DNA from: Megalopta genalis
Lineage: Eukaryota; Arthropoda; Insecta; Hymenoptera; Halictidae
Reading direction: 5' to 3'
Length of the DNA stretch: 64,000 nt
Assembly: GCF_051020955.1 (NCBI RefSeq)
Contig: NW_027476715.1
Location: 88,318-152,317, forward strand
Numbering within the stretch: position 1 is the stretch's first letter; each line of letters starts with the position of its first letter. A program made the position numbers and the translations under genes. The notes below the pieces were generated by a model. It did no database searches. It saw only the letters and a program-made list of their open reading frames with translations, and had not been told where the DNA came from. Of the stretch, positions 38,501 to 50,980 are shown piece by piece.

Positions 38501-39562
38501 CATGTATATCACAATTATTTGAAGCTGAACCATTTGTTTCGCATGGATTTGAAGCTAAGCCTTCTACTGCGCATTTATTTTATGCTAAATCACGTGTTTC
38601 GCATTGATTTGAAAATACCTCGTTTGTTTCGTCTGCATTTTAACCAATATCACTTATATTCGCCAGTATTTGAAGATAAATCATTCGTTTCGCATGGATT
38701 TGGAGCTAAGCCTCCTACTTCGTATTGATTTGAAGCTAAATCATGTATTCGCTTGGATTTGAAGCCAACTCGTTTGATTCGCATGCAGTTGAAGCTAAAT
38801 CATGTATATAACAAGTATGTGAAGCTAAACCATTTTATTCGCATGGATTTGAAGCTAAGCGTTCTACTTCGCATTGATTTCAAGGCTAAATCATGTATTC
38901 GCTTGGATTTGAAGCCAACTCGTTTGATTCGCATGCAGTTGAAGCTAAATCATGTATATCACAATTATTTGAAGCTGAACCAATTGTTTCGCGTGAATTT
39001 GAAGCTAAGCCTTCTACTGCGCATTGATTTGAAGCTAAATCATGTGTTTCGCATGGATTTGAAGCTAACTCGTTTGTTTCGCATGGAGTTGATGCTAAAT
39101 CATGTATATCACAGGTATTTGAAGCTGAACCATTTGATTCTCATGAATATTAAGCTAAACCATGTGTTTCGCATGAATATTAAGCTAAACCAAATGTTTC
39201 ACATGAATTTGAAGATAAATCATGTGTTTCACATGTATTTTAATCTGATTCGTTTGTTTCGCCTGCATTTGAAGCTATATCACTTATATCGCAAGTATTT
39301 GAAGCTAAACCATTTGTTTCGCATGGATTTGATGCTAAGCCATCTACTTCGCATGAATTTGAAGCTAAATCATGTGTTTCGCTTGGATTTGAAGCTAACT
39401 CGTTTGTTTCGCATGCAGTTTTAGCTATATCACTTATATTCGCAAGTATTTGCTGCCAAATCATTCGGTTCGCATGGATTTGAAGCTAAGCCTTCTACTT
39501 TGCATTTATTTGAAGATAAATAATGTGTTTCGCTTGGATTTGAAGCTAACTCGTTTGTTTCG
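35533..39562. repeat. Pair of about 500-bp blocks 3512 bp apart
   Basis: 35533-36050 and 39045-39562 share rare variants in the same order: CACAGGTATTTGAAGCTG, the AAACCAAATGTTTCAC monomer, TTTTAATCTGATTCG, and the GCTGCCAAATCATTCGG monomer. The intervening DNA is other family A satellite. Confidence 0.8.
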
Positions 39563-40970
39563 CCTGCATTTGAAGCTATATCACTTATATTCGCCAGTAT
39601 TTGAAGCTAAATCATTCGTTTCGCATGGATTTGAATCTAAGCCTCCTACTTCGTATTGATTTGAAGCTAAATCATGTATTCGCTTGGATTTGAAGCCAAG
39701 TCGTTTGTTTCGCCTGCAGTTGAAGCTAAATCATGTATATCACAGTTATTTGAAGGTGAACCATTTGATTCGCATTGATTTGAAGTTAAGTCTTCTACTT
39801 CGCATTGATTTGATTCTAAATCATGTGTTTCGCTTGGATTTGAAACTAAGCCTTCTATTTCGCATTGATTTGATGCTAAATCTTGTGTTTCGTATGGATT
39901 TGAAGCTAACTCGTTTGTTTCTCCTGCATTTGAATCTAAATCATGTATATCACAAGTACTTGAAGCTAAAACATCTGTTTCACATGGTTTCGAAGATAAG
40001 CCTTCTACTTCGCATTGATTTGAAGATAAATCATGTGTTTCGCTTGAATTTGAAGCTAACTCGTTTGTTTCGCATGCAGTTGAATCTAAAACATGTACAT
40101 CACAAGTATTTGAAGCTAAACCATTTGTTTCACATGTATTTGAATCTAAGCCTCCTACTTCACATTGATTTGAAGCTAAATCATGTGTTTCGCTTGGATT
40201 TGAAGCTAATTCGGTTGTTTCGGATGCAGTTGAAGCTAAATCATGTATATCACAAGTATTTGAAGCTAAACCATCTGTTTCGCATGGTTTCGAAGATAAG
40301 CCTTCTAGTTCGTATTGATTTTAAGCTAAATCGTGTGTTTCGCATGTATTTAAAGCTAACTCGTTGGTTTCGCCTGCATTTGAAACTAAATCACTTATAT
40401 TCGCAAGTATTTGACGGTCAATCTTTCGTTTCGCATGAATTTGAAGCTAAGCCTTCTACTTCGCATTGATTTGAATCTAAATCATGTGATTCACTTGGAT
40501 TTGATGCTAACCCTTCTACTTCGCATTGATTTGAAGCTAAATCATGTGTTTCGCTTGGGTTTGAAGCTAACTCGTTTGTTTCGCAAGCAGTTGAAGCTAA
40601 ATCATGTTTATCACAAGTATCTGAATCTAAACCATCTGTTTAGCGAGAATATGAAGCTATGAAGCTAAACCATGTGTTTTGCATTAATTTGAAGCTAAAT
40701 CATATGTTTCGCTTGGATTTGAAGCTAACTCGTTTGTTTCTCCTGCATTTGAAGCTAAATCATGTATATCACAAGTATTTGAAGCTAAGCCATGTGTTTC
40801 GCTTGGATTTGAAACTAAGCCTTCTACGTCGCAATGATTTGAAGCTAAATCTTGTGTTTCGTATGGATTTGACGCTAACTCGATTGTTTCGCCTGCATTC
40901 GAAGTTATATCACGTATAATCGCAAGTATATGAAGCTCAGTCATACTTTTCGCATGGATTTGAAGCTGAG

Positions 40971-41904
40971 CCTTCTACTTTGCATGAATTTGAAGCTAAA
41001 CCATGTGTCGCGCTTGAATTTGTAGCTAACTCGTTTGTTTCGCATGCAGTTGAAGCTAAATAATGTATATTACAAGTATTAGAAGCTAATTCATATGATT
41101 CGCATGGATTTGAAGATAAGCCTCCTACTTCGCATTGATTTGAAGCTAACTCGATTGTTTCGCCTACATTTGAAGCTATATCACTTATATTCGCAAGTAT
41201 TTGACGGTCAATCATTCGTTGCGCATGAATTTGAAGCGAAGCCTTCCACTTCGCATTGATTTGAATCTAAATCATGTGATTCACTTGGATTTGATGCTAA
41301 CCCTTCCACTTCGCATTGATTTGAAGCTAAATCATGAGTTTCGCTTGGATTTGTAGTTAACACGTTTGTTTCACATGCACTTGAAGCTCAATCATGTCTA
41401 TCACAAGTATTTGAAGCTGAACAATTTGTTTCGCATGAATATTAATTAAAAACCATGTGCTTCGCATGAATATGAATCTAAACGATGTGTTTCGCATGAA
41501 TTTAAAGCTAAATAATTAATATCAAAATTATTTGAAACTAAACCATTCGTTTCGCATGGATTTGAAGCTAAGCCTTCTACTTCGCATTGATTTGAAGCTA
41601 AATCATATGTTTCGCTGGGATTTGAAGCTAACTCGTTTGTTTCTCCTGCATTTGAAGCTAAATCATGTTTATCACAAGTATTTGAAGCTGAACCATGTGT
41701 TTCGCATGGTTTCGAAGATAAGCATTCTACTTCGCATTGATTTGAAGCTAAATCACGTGATCGACATTGATTTGAAGGTAACTCTTTTGTTTCGCATGCA
41801 GTTGAAGCTAAATCACGAATATCGCAAGTATTTGAAGCTAAACCATTTGATTCGCATTGATTTGTAGCTAAGTCTTCTACTTTGCATGAATTTGAAGCTA
41901 AATC
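40971..41904. repeat. Blocks shared with 958-1610, in swapped order
   Basis: 40971-41452 matches 1129-1610 (constant offset 39842) through rare variants such as GTGTCGCGCTTGAATTTG and GATTTGTAGTTAACACG. 41702-41904 matches 958-1160 (offset 40744) through GTGATCGACATTG and AAGATAAGCATTCTAC. In the left copy the second block comes first. Confidence 0.8.
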
Positions 41905-43540
41905 ATATGTTCCGCTTGGATTTGAAGCTAACTCGTTTGTTTCTCCTGCATTTGAAGCTAAATCATGTATATCACAAGTATTTGAAGCTAAGCCATGTGT
42001 TTCGCGTGGATTTGAAACTAAGCCTTCTACTTCGCATTAATTTGAAGCTACATCATGTAATTCGAATGGATTTGAAGCTAACTCGTTTGTTTCGCCTGCA
42101 TGTGAAGCTATATCACTTGTATTAGCAAGTATTTGAATCTCAATAATTCGCTTCGCATGGATTTGCAGCTAAGCCTTCTACTTCGCATTGATTTGAAGCT
42201 AAATTATGTTTTTAGCATTATTTTGAAGCTAAATCACGTGTTTCGCAAGAATGTGAAGCTAATTCATGTGTTTCCTATGAATTCGAAGCTAAATCATGTG
42301 ATTCGAATGAATTCGAAGCTGAATCATGTGTTTCGCATGAATATGAAGCTAAATCATGTGTCTCACAATAATTTGAAGCAAATTCATGTGTTTCGAATGA
42401 ATTCGAAGCTAAGTCATGTGTTTCGCATGAATTCGAAGCTGAAGCATATGGTTTGCATTATTTTGAAGCTAAATCTCGTGTTTTGTATTAATTTGATGCT
42501 AAATCACGTGTTTCGCATTAATTCGAAATTAAATCACGTGTTTCGCATTAATTTGAAGCTGAATCATGTATTTTGCATGAATTTGAAGCTAAATCACGTG
42601 TTTCGCGTTAATTTGAAGCTAAATCATGTGCTTCGCATGGATTTGAAGCTAAATCATGTGTTCTGCATGAATTTGAAGCTGAGTCAAGTGTTTCGCATGA
42701 ATTAGAAACTAAATCATGTGATTCAAATGAATTCGAAGCTAAATCTTGTGAGTCGAATGAATTCGTAGCTAAATCATGTGTTTCGCACGAATTCGAATCT
42801 GAATCATGTACTTCGCATGAATTTGAAGCTAAATCACGTGTTTCGCATGAATTTGAAGCTAAATCATGTGTCTTGCAAGAATTTGAACCTAAACCACGTG
42901 TATCGAATGAATTCGAAGCTAAATCATGTGTTTCGAATGAATTCGAAGGTAAATCATGTGTTTCGCATGAATTCGAAGCTGAAGCATATGGTTTGCATTA
43001 TTTTGAAGCTAAATCTCGTGTTTTGTATTAATTTGATGCTAAATCACGTGTTTCGCATTAATTCGAAGCTATATCTTGTGATTCGAATGAAGTCGAAGCT
43101 AAATCATGTGTATCGCACGAATTCGAAGCTGAATCATGTGCTCCGCATGAATTTAAAGCTAAATCACGTGTTTCGCATGAATTTCAATGTATATCATGTG
43201 TTTCGCAAGAATTTGAACCTAATTCATGTGTTTCGAATGAAATCGATGCTATATCATGTGATTCGAATGAATTCGAAGCTAAATCATGTGTTTCGCACGA
43301 ATTCGAATCTGAATCATGTGCTTCGCATGAATTTGAAGCTGAATCATGTGTTTTGCATGATTTTGAAGCTAAATCACGTGTTTCGCGTTAATTTGAAGCT
43401 AAATCATGTGTTTTGCATGAATTTGAAGCTTAATCAAGTGTTTCGCATGAATTCGAAGCTGAACCATGTGTGTCGCATGAATTTGAAGCTAAATCATGTG
43501 TTTTGCATTATTTTGAAGCTAAATCACGTGTTTCGCAAGA

Positions 43541-46500
43541 ATGTGAAGCTAATTCATGTGTTTCCTATGAATTCTAAGCTAAATCATGTGATTCGAATGA
43601 ATTCGAAGCTGAATCATGTGTTTCGCATGAATATGAAGCTAAATCATGTGTCTCACAATAATTTGAAGCAAATTCATGTGTTTCGAAAGAATTCGAAGCT
43701 AAATCATGTGTTTCGCATGAATTCGAAGCTGAAGCATATGGTTTGCATTATTTTGAAGCTAAATCTCGCGTTTTGTATTAATTTGATGCTAAATCACGTG
43801 TTTCGCATTGATTCGAAATTAAATCACGTGTTTCGCATTAATTTGAAGCTGAATCATGTGTTTTGCATGAATTTGAAGCTAAATCACGTGTTTCGCGTTA
43901 ATTTGAAGCTAAATCATGTCTTTCGCATGAATTTGAAGCTAAATCATGTGTTCTGCATGAATTTGAAGCTGAGTCAAGTGTTTCGCATGAATTAGAAACT
44001 AAATCATGTGATTCAAATGAATTCGAAGCTAAATCTTGTGAGTCGAATGAATTCGTAGCTAAATCATGTGTTTCGCACGAATTCGAATCTGAATCATGTG
44101 CTTCGCATGAATTTGAAGCTAAATCACGTGTTTCGCATGAATTTGAAGCTAATTCATGTGTTTCCTATGAATTCGAAGCTGAATCATGTGTTTCGCATGA
44201 ATATGAAGCTAAATCATGTGTCTCACAATAATTTGAAGCAAATTCATGTGTTTCGAATGAATTCGAAGCTGAAGCATATGGTTTGCATTATTTTGAAGCT
44301 AAATCTCGTGTTTTGTATTAATTTGATGCTAAATCACGTGTTTCGCATTAATTCGAAGCTAAATCTTGTGATTCGAATGAATTCGAAGCTAAATCATGTG
44401 TTTCGCACGAATTCGAATCTGAATCATGTGCTTCGCATGAATTTGAAGCTCAGTCATGTCTTTCGCATGAATTTGAATCTAAGTCATGTGTTTCGCATGA
44501 ATTCGATGCTGAATCATGTGTTTCGCATGAATTCGAAGCTAAATCATGTGTTTCGCACGAATTCGAATCTGAATCATGTGCTTCGCATGAATTTGAAGCT
44601 GAATCATGTGTTTTGCATGAATTTGAAGCTAAATCACGTGTTTCGCGTTAATTTGAAGCTAAATCATGTGTTTTGCATGAATTTGAAGCTGAATCAAGTG
44701 TTTCGCATGAATTCGAAGCTGAACCATGTGTATCGCATGAATTTGAAGCTAAATCATGTGTTTTGCATTATTTTGAAGCTAAATCACGTGTTTCGCAAGA
44801 ATGTGAAGCTAATTCATGTGTTTCCTATGAATTCGAAGCTAAATCATGTGATTCGAATGAATTCGAAGCTGAATCATGTGTTTCGCATGAATATGAATCT
44901 AAATCATGTGTCTCACAATAATTTGAAGCAAATTCATGTGTTTCGAATGAATTCGAAGCTAAATCATGTGTTTCGCATGAATTCGAAGCTGAAGCATATG
45001 GTTTGCATTATTTTGAAGCTAAATCTCGCGTTTTGTATTAATTTGATGCTAAATCACGTGTTTCGCATTGATTCGAAATTAAATCACGTGTTTCGCATTA
45101 ATTTGAAGCTGAATCATGTGTTTTGCATGAATTTGAAGCTAAATCACGTGTTTCGCGTTAATTTGAAGCTAAATCATGTCTTTCGCATGAATTTGAAGCT
45201 AAATCATGTGTTCTGCATGAATTTGAAGCTGAGTCAAGTGTTTCGCATGAATTAGAAACTAAATCATGTGATTCAAATGAATTCGAAGCTAAATCTTGTG
45301 AGTCGAATGAATTCGTAGCTAAATCATGTGTTTCGCACGAATTCGAATCTGAATCATGTGCTTCGCATGAATTTGAAGCTAAATCACGTGTTTCGCATGA
45401 ATTTGAAGCTAATTCATGTGTTTCCTATGAATTCGAAGTTAAATCATGTGATTCGAATGAATTCGAAGCTGAATCATGTGTTTCGCATGAATATGAAGCT
45501 AAATCATGTGTCTCACAATAATTTGAAGCAAATTCATTTGTTTCGAAAGAATTCGAAGCTAAATCATGTGTTTCGCATGAATTCGAAGCTGAAGCATATG
45601 GTTTGCATTATTTTGAAGCTAAATCTCGCGTTTTGTATTAATTTGATGCTAAATCACGTGTTTCGCATTGATTCGAAATTAAATCACGTGTTTCGCATTA
45701 ATTTGAAGCTGAATCATGTGTTTTGCATGAATTTGAAGCTAAATCACGTGTTTCGCGTTAATTTGAAGCTAAATCATGTTTTTCGCATGAATTTGAAGCT
45801 TAATCATGTGTTCTGCATGAATTTGAAGCTGAGTCAAGTGTTTCGCATGAATTAGAAACTAAATCATGTGATTCAAATGAATTCGAAGCTAAATCTTGTG
45901 AGTCGAATGAATTCGTAGCTAAATCATGTGTTTCGCACGAATTCGAATCTGAATCATGTGCTTCGCATGAATTTGAAGCTAAATCACGTGTTTCGCATGA
46001 ATTTGAAGCTAATTCATGTGTTTCCTATGAATTCGAAGCTGAATCATGTGTTTCGCATGAATATGAAGCTAAATCATGTGTCTCACAATAATTTGAAGCA
46101 AATTCATGTGTTTCGAATGAATTCGAAGCTGAAGCATATGGTTTGCATTATTTTGAAGCTAAATCTCGTGTTTTGTATTAATTTGATGCTAAATCACGTG
46201 TTTCGCATTAATTCGAAGCTAAATCTTGTGATTCGAATGAATTCGAAGCTAAATCATGTGTTTCGCACGAATTCGAATCTGAATCATGTGCTTCGCATGA
46301 ATTTGAAGCTCAGTCACGTCTTTCGCATGAATTTGAATCTAAGTCATGTGTTTCGCATGAATTCGATGCTGAATCATGTGTTTCGCATGAATTCGAAGCT
46401 AAATCATGTGTTTCGCACGAATTCGAATCTGAATCATGTGCTTCGCATGAATTTGAAGCTGAATCATGTGTTTTGCATGAATTTGAAGCTAAATCACGTG

Positions 46501-49500
46501 TTTCGCGTTAATTTGAAGCTAAATCATGTGTTTTGCATGAATTTGAAGCTGAATCAAGTGTTTCGCATGAATTCGAAGCTGAACCATGTGTGTCGCATGA
46601 ATTTGAAGCTAAATCATGTGTTTTGCATTATTTTGAAGCTAAATCACGTGTTTCGCAAGAATGTGAAGCTAATTCATGTGTTTCCTATGAATTCGAAGCT
46701 AAATCATGTGATTCGAATGAATTCGAAGCTGAATCATGTGTTTCGCATGAATATGAAGCTAAATCATGTGTCTCACAATAATTTGAAGCAAATTCATGTG
46801 TTTCGAATGAATTCGAAGCTAAATCATGTGTTTCGCATGAATTCGAAGCTGAAGCATATGGTTTGCATTATTTTGAAGCTAAATCTCGCGTTTTGTATTA
46901 ATTTGATGCTAAATCACGTGTTTCGCATTGATTCGAAATTAAATCACGTGTTTCGCATTAATTTGAAGCTGAATCATGTGTTTTGCATGAATTTGAAGCT
47001 AAATCACGTGTTTCGCGTTAATTTGAAGCTAAATCATGTCTTTCGCATGAATTTGAAGCTAAATCATGTGTTCTGCATGAATTTGAAGCTGAGTCAAGTG
47101 TTTCGCATGAATTAGAAACTAAATCATGTGATTCAAATGAATTCGAAGCTAAATCTTGTGAGTCGAATGAATTCGTAGCTAAATCATGTGTTTCGCACGA
47201 ATTCGAATCTGAATCATGTGCTTCGCATGAATTTGAAGCTAAATCACGTGTTTCGCATGAATTTGAAGCTAATTCATGTGTTTCCTATGAATTCGAAGCT
47301 AAATCATGTGATTCGAATGAATTCGAAGCTGAATCATGTGTTTCGCATGAATATGAAGCTAAATCATGTGTCTCACAATAATTTGAAGCAAATTCATTTG
47401 TTTCGAAAGAATTCGAAGCTAAATCATGTGTTTCGCATGAATTCGAAGCTGAAGCATATGGTTTGCATTATTTTGAAGCTAAATCTCGCGTTTTGTATTA
47501 ATTTGATGCTAAATCACGTGTTTCGCATTGATTCGAAATTAAATCACGTGTTTCGCATTAATTTGAAGCTGAATCATGTGTTTTGCATGAATTTGAAGCT
47601 AAATCACGTGTTTCGCGTTAATTTGAAGCTAAATCATGTTTTTCGCATGAATTTGAAGCTTAATCATGTGTTCTGCATGAATTTGAAGCTGAGTCAAGTG
47701 TTTCGCATGAATTAGAAACTAAATCATGTGATTCAAATGAATTCGAAGCTAAATCTTGTGAGTCGAATGAATTCGTAGCTAAATCATGTGTTTCGCACGA
47801 ATTCGAATCTGAATCATGTGCTTCGCATGAATTTGAAGCTAAATCACGTGTTTCGCATGAATTTGAAGCTAATTCATGTGTTTCCTATGAATTCGAAGCT
47901 GAATCATGTGTTTCGCATGAATATGAAGCTAAATCATGTGTCTCACAATAATTTGAAGCAAATTCATGTGTTTCGAATGAATTCGAAGCTGAAGCATATG
48001 GTTTGCATTATTTTGAAGCTAAATCTCGTGTTTTGTATTAATTTGATGCTAAATCACGTGTTTCGCATTAATTCGAAGCTAAATCTTGTGATTCGAATGA
48101 ATTCGAAGCTAAATCATGTGTTTCGCACGAATTCGAATCTGAATCATGTGCTTCGCATGAATTTGAAGCTCAGTCATGTCTTTCGCATGAATTTGAATCT
48201 AAGTCATGTGTTTCGCATGAATTCGATGCTGAATCATGTGTTTCGCATGAATTCGAAGCTAAATCATGTGTTTCGCACGAATTCGAATCTGAATCATGTG
48301 CTTCGCATGAATTTGAAGCTGAATCATGTGTTTTGCATGAATTTGAAGCTAAATCACGTGTTTCGCGTTAATTTGAAGCTAAATCATGTGTTTTGCATGA
48401 ATTTGAAGCTGAATCAAGTGTTTCGCATGAATTCGAAGCTGAACCATGTGTGTCGCATGAATTTGAAGCTAAATCATGTGTTTTGCATTATTTTGAAGCT
48501 AAATCACGTGTTTCGCAAGAATGTGAAGCTAATTCATGTGTTTCCTATGAATTCGAAGCTAAATCATGTGATTCGAATGAATTCGAAGCTGAATCATGTG
48601 TTTCGCATGAATATGAAGCTAAATCATGTGTCTCACAATAATTTGAAGCAAATTCATGTGTTTCGAATGAATTCGAAGCTAAATCATGTGTTTCGCATGA
48701 ATTCGAAGCTGAAGCATATGGTTTGCATTATTTTGAAGCTAAATCTCGCGTTTTGTATTAATTTGATGCTAAATCACGTGTTTCGCATTGATTCGAAATT
48801 AAATCACGTGTTTCGCATTAATTTGAAGCTGAATCATGTGTTTTGCATGAATTTGAAGCTAAATCACGTGTTTCGCGTTAATTTGAAGCTAAATCATGTC
48901 TTTCGCATGAATTTGAAGCTAAATCATGTGTTCTGCATGAATTTGAAGCTGAGTCAAGTGTTTCGCATGAATTAGAAACTAAATCATGTGATTCAAATGA
49001 ATTCGAAGCTAAATCTTGTGAGTCGAATGAATTCGTAGCTAAATCATGTGTTTCGCACGAATTCGAATCTGAATCATGTGCTTCGCATGAATTTGAAGCT
49101 AAATCACGTGTTTCGCATGAATTTGAAGCTAATTCATGTGTTTCCTATGAATTCGAAGCTAAATCATGTGATTCGAATGAATTCGAAGCTGAATCATGTG
49201 TTTCGCATGAATATGAAGCTAAATCATGTGTCTCACAATAATTTGAAGCAAATTCATTTGTTTCGAAAGAATTCGAAGCTAAATCATGTGTTTCGCATGA
49301 ATTCGAAGCTGAAGCATATGGTTTGCATTATTTTGAAGCTAAATCTCGCGTTTTGTATTAATTTGATGCTAAATCACGTGTTTCGCATTGATTCGAAATT
49401 AAATCACGTGTTTCGCATTAATTTGAAGCTGAATCATGTGTTTTGCATGAATTTGAAGCTAAATCACGTGTTTCGCGTTAATTTGAAGCTAAATCATGTT

Positions 49501-50980
49501 TTTCGCATGAATTTGAAGCTTAATCATGTGTTCTGCATGAATTTGAAGCTGAGTCAAGTGTTTCGCATGAATTAGAAACTAAATCATGTGATTCAAATGA
49601 ATTCGAAGCTAAATCTTGTGAGTCGAATGAATTCGTAGCTAAATCATGTGTTTCGCACGAATTCGAATCTGAATCATGTGCTTCGCATGAATTTGAAGCT
49701 AAATCACGTGTTTCGCATGAATTTGAAGCTAAATCATGTGTCTTGCAAGAATTTGAACCTAAACCACGTGTATCGAATGAATTCGAAGCTAAATCATGTG
49801 TTTCGAATGAATTCGAAGGTAAATCATGTGTTTCGCATGAATTCGAAGCTGAAGCATATGGTTTGCATTATTTTGAAGCTAAATCTCGTGTTTTGTATTA
49901 ATTTGATGCTAAATCACGTGTTTCGCATTAATTCGAAGCTAAATCTTGTGATTCGAATGAATTCGAAGCTAAATCATGTGTTTCGCACGAATTCGAATCT
50001 GAATCATGTGCTTCGCATGAATTTGAAGCTCAGTCATGTCTTTCGCATGAATTTGAATCTAAGTCATGTGTTTCGCATGAATTCGATGCTGAATCATGTG
50101 TTTCGCATGAATTCGAAGCTAAATCATGTGTTTCGCACGAATTCGAATCTGAATCATGTGCTTCGCATGAATTTGAAGCTGAATCATGTGTTTTGCATGA
50201 ATTTGAAGCTAAATCACGTGTTTCGCGTTAATTTGAAGCTAAATCATGTGTTTTGCATGAATTTGAAGCTGAATCAAGTGTTTCGCATGAATTCGAAGCT
50301 GAACCATGTGTGTCGCATGAATTTGAAGCTAAATCATGTGTTTTGCATTATTTTGAAGCTAAATCACGTGTTTCGCAAGAATGTGAAGCTAATTCATGTG
50401 TTTCCTATGAATTCGAAGCTAAATCATGTGATTCGAATGAATTCGAAGCTGAATCATGTGTTTCGCATGAATATGAAGCTAAATCATGTGTCTCACAATA
50501 ATTTGAAGCAAATTCATGTGTTTCGAATGAATTCGAAGCTAAATCATGTGTTTCGCATGAATTCGAAGCTGAAGCATATGGTTTGCATTATTTTGAAGCT
50601 AAATCTCGTGTTTTGTAATAATTTGATGCTAAATCACGTGTTTCGCATTAATTCGAAATTAAATCACGTGTTTCGCATTAATTTGAAGCTGAATCATGTG
50701 TTTTGCATGAATTTGAAGCTAAATCACGTGTTTCGCGTTAATTTGAAGCTAAATCATGTGCTTCGCATGGATTTGAAGCTAAATCATGTGTTCTGCATGA
50801 ATTTGAAGCTGAGTCAAGTGTTTCGCATGAATTAGAAACTAAATCATGTGATTCAAATGAATTCGAAGCTAAATCTTGTGAGTCGAATGAATTCGTAGCT
50901 AAATCATGTGTTTCGCACGAATTCGAATCTGAATCATGTACTTCGCATGAATTTGAAGCTAAATCACGTGTTTCGCATGA
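43541..50980. repeat. 1860-bp (62-monomer) higher-order unit, four copies
   Basis: Variants recur at exactly 1860 bp, for example the stop-creating GAATTAGAA monomer, the ATTCGTAGC monomer, and the blocks at 44673, 46533, 48393 and 50253. Approximate copies are 43541-45400, 45401-47260, 47261-49120 and 49121-50980. Copies appear about 99 per cent alike by eye. In the fourth copy about 49731-49850 is replaced by monomers (TCTTGCAAGAATTTG and others) that also occur near 42870 and 51001. Confidence 0.88.

Larger units (their letters stand above)
30150..42206. repeat. Satellite family A, right of the retrotransposon
   Basis: About 400 monomers continue in the same orientation and style as 1-23373, with the same core and tags and frequent 29- and 31-bp variants. 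The region is a mosaic of duplicated blocks: 32730-33432 recurs at 33931-34633 (offset 1201), 35533-36050 at 39045-39562 (offset 3512), and a CTATAACACTTCTATTC block at about 36811 and 37801 (offset 990). Parts of it match the far left of the window (see 40971-41452). Copies are less alike than in the 12.8-20.8 kb block or family B. At 30908-30944 the core is lost briefly (CCACACAAATCCATAAATC). No gene is seen. Confidence 0.93.

Noticed and set aside
1..42206. Telomeric repeat (TTAGG-type) array
   Set aside because: No TTAGG or TTAGGG tandem run occurs; TTAGC on the minus strand is only part of the monomer core.
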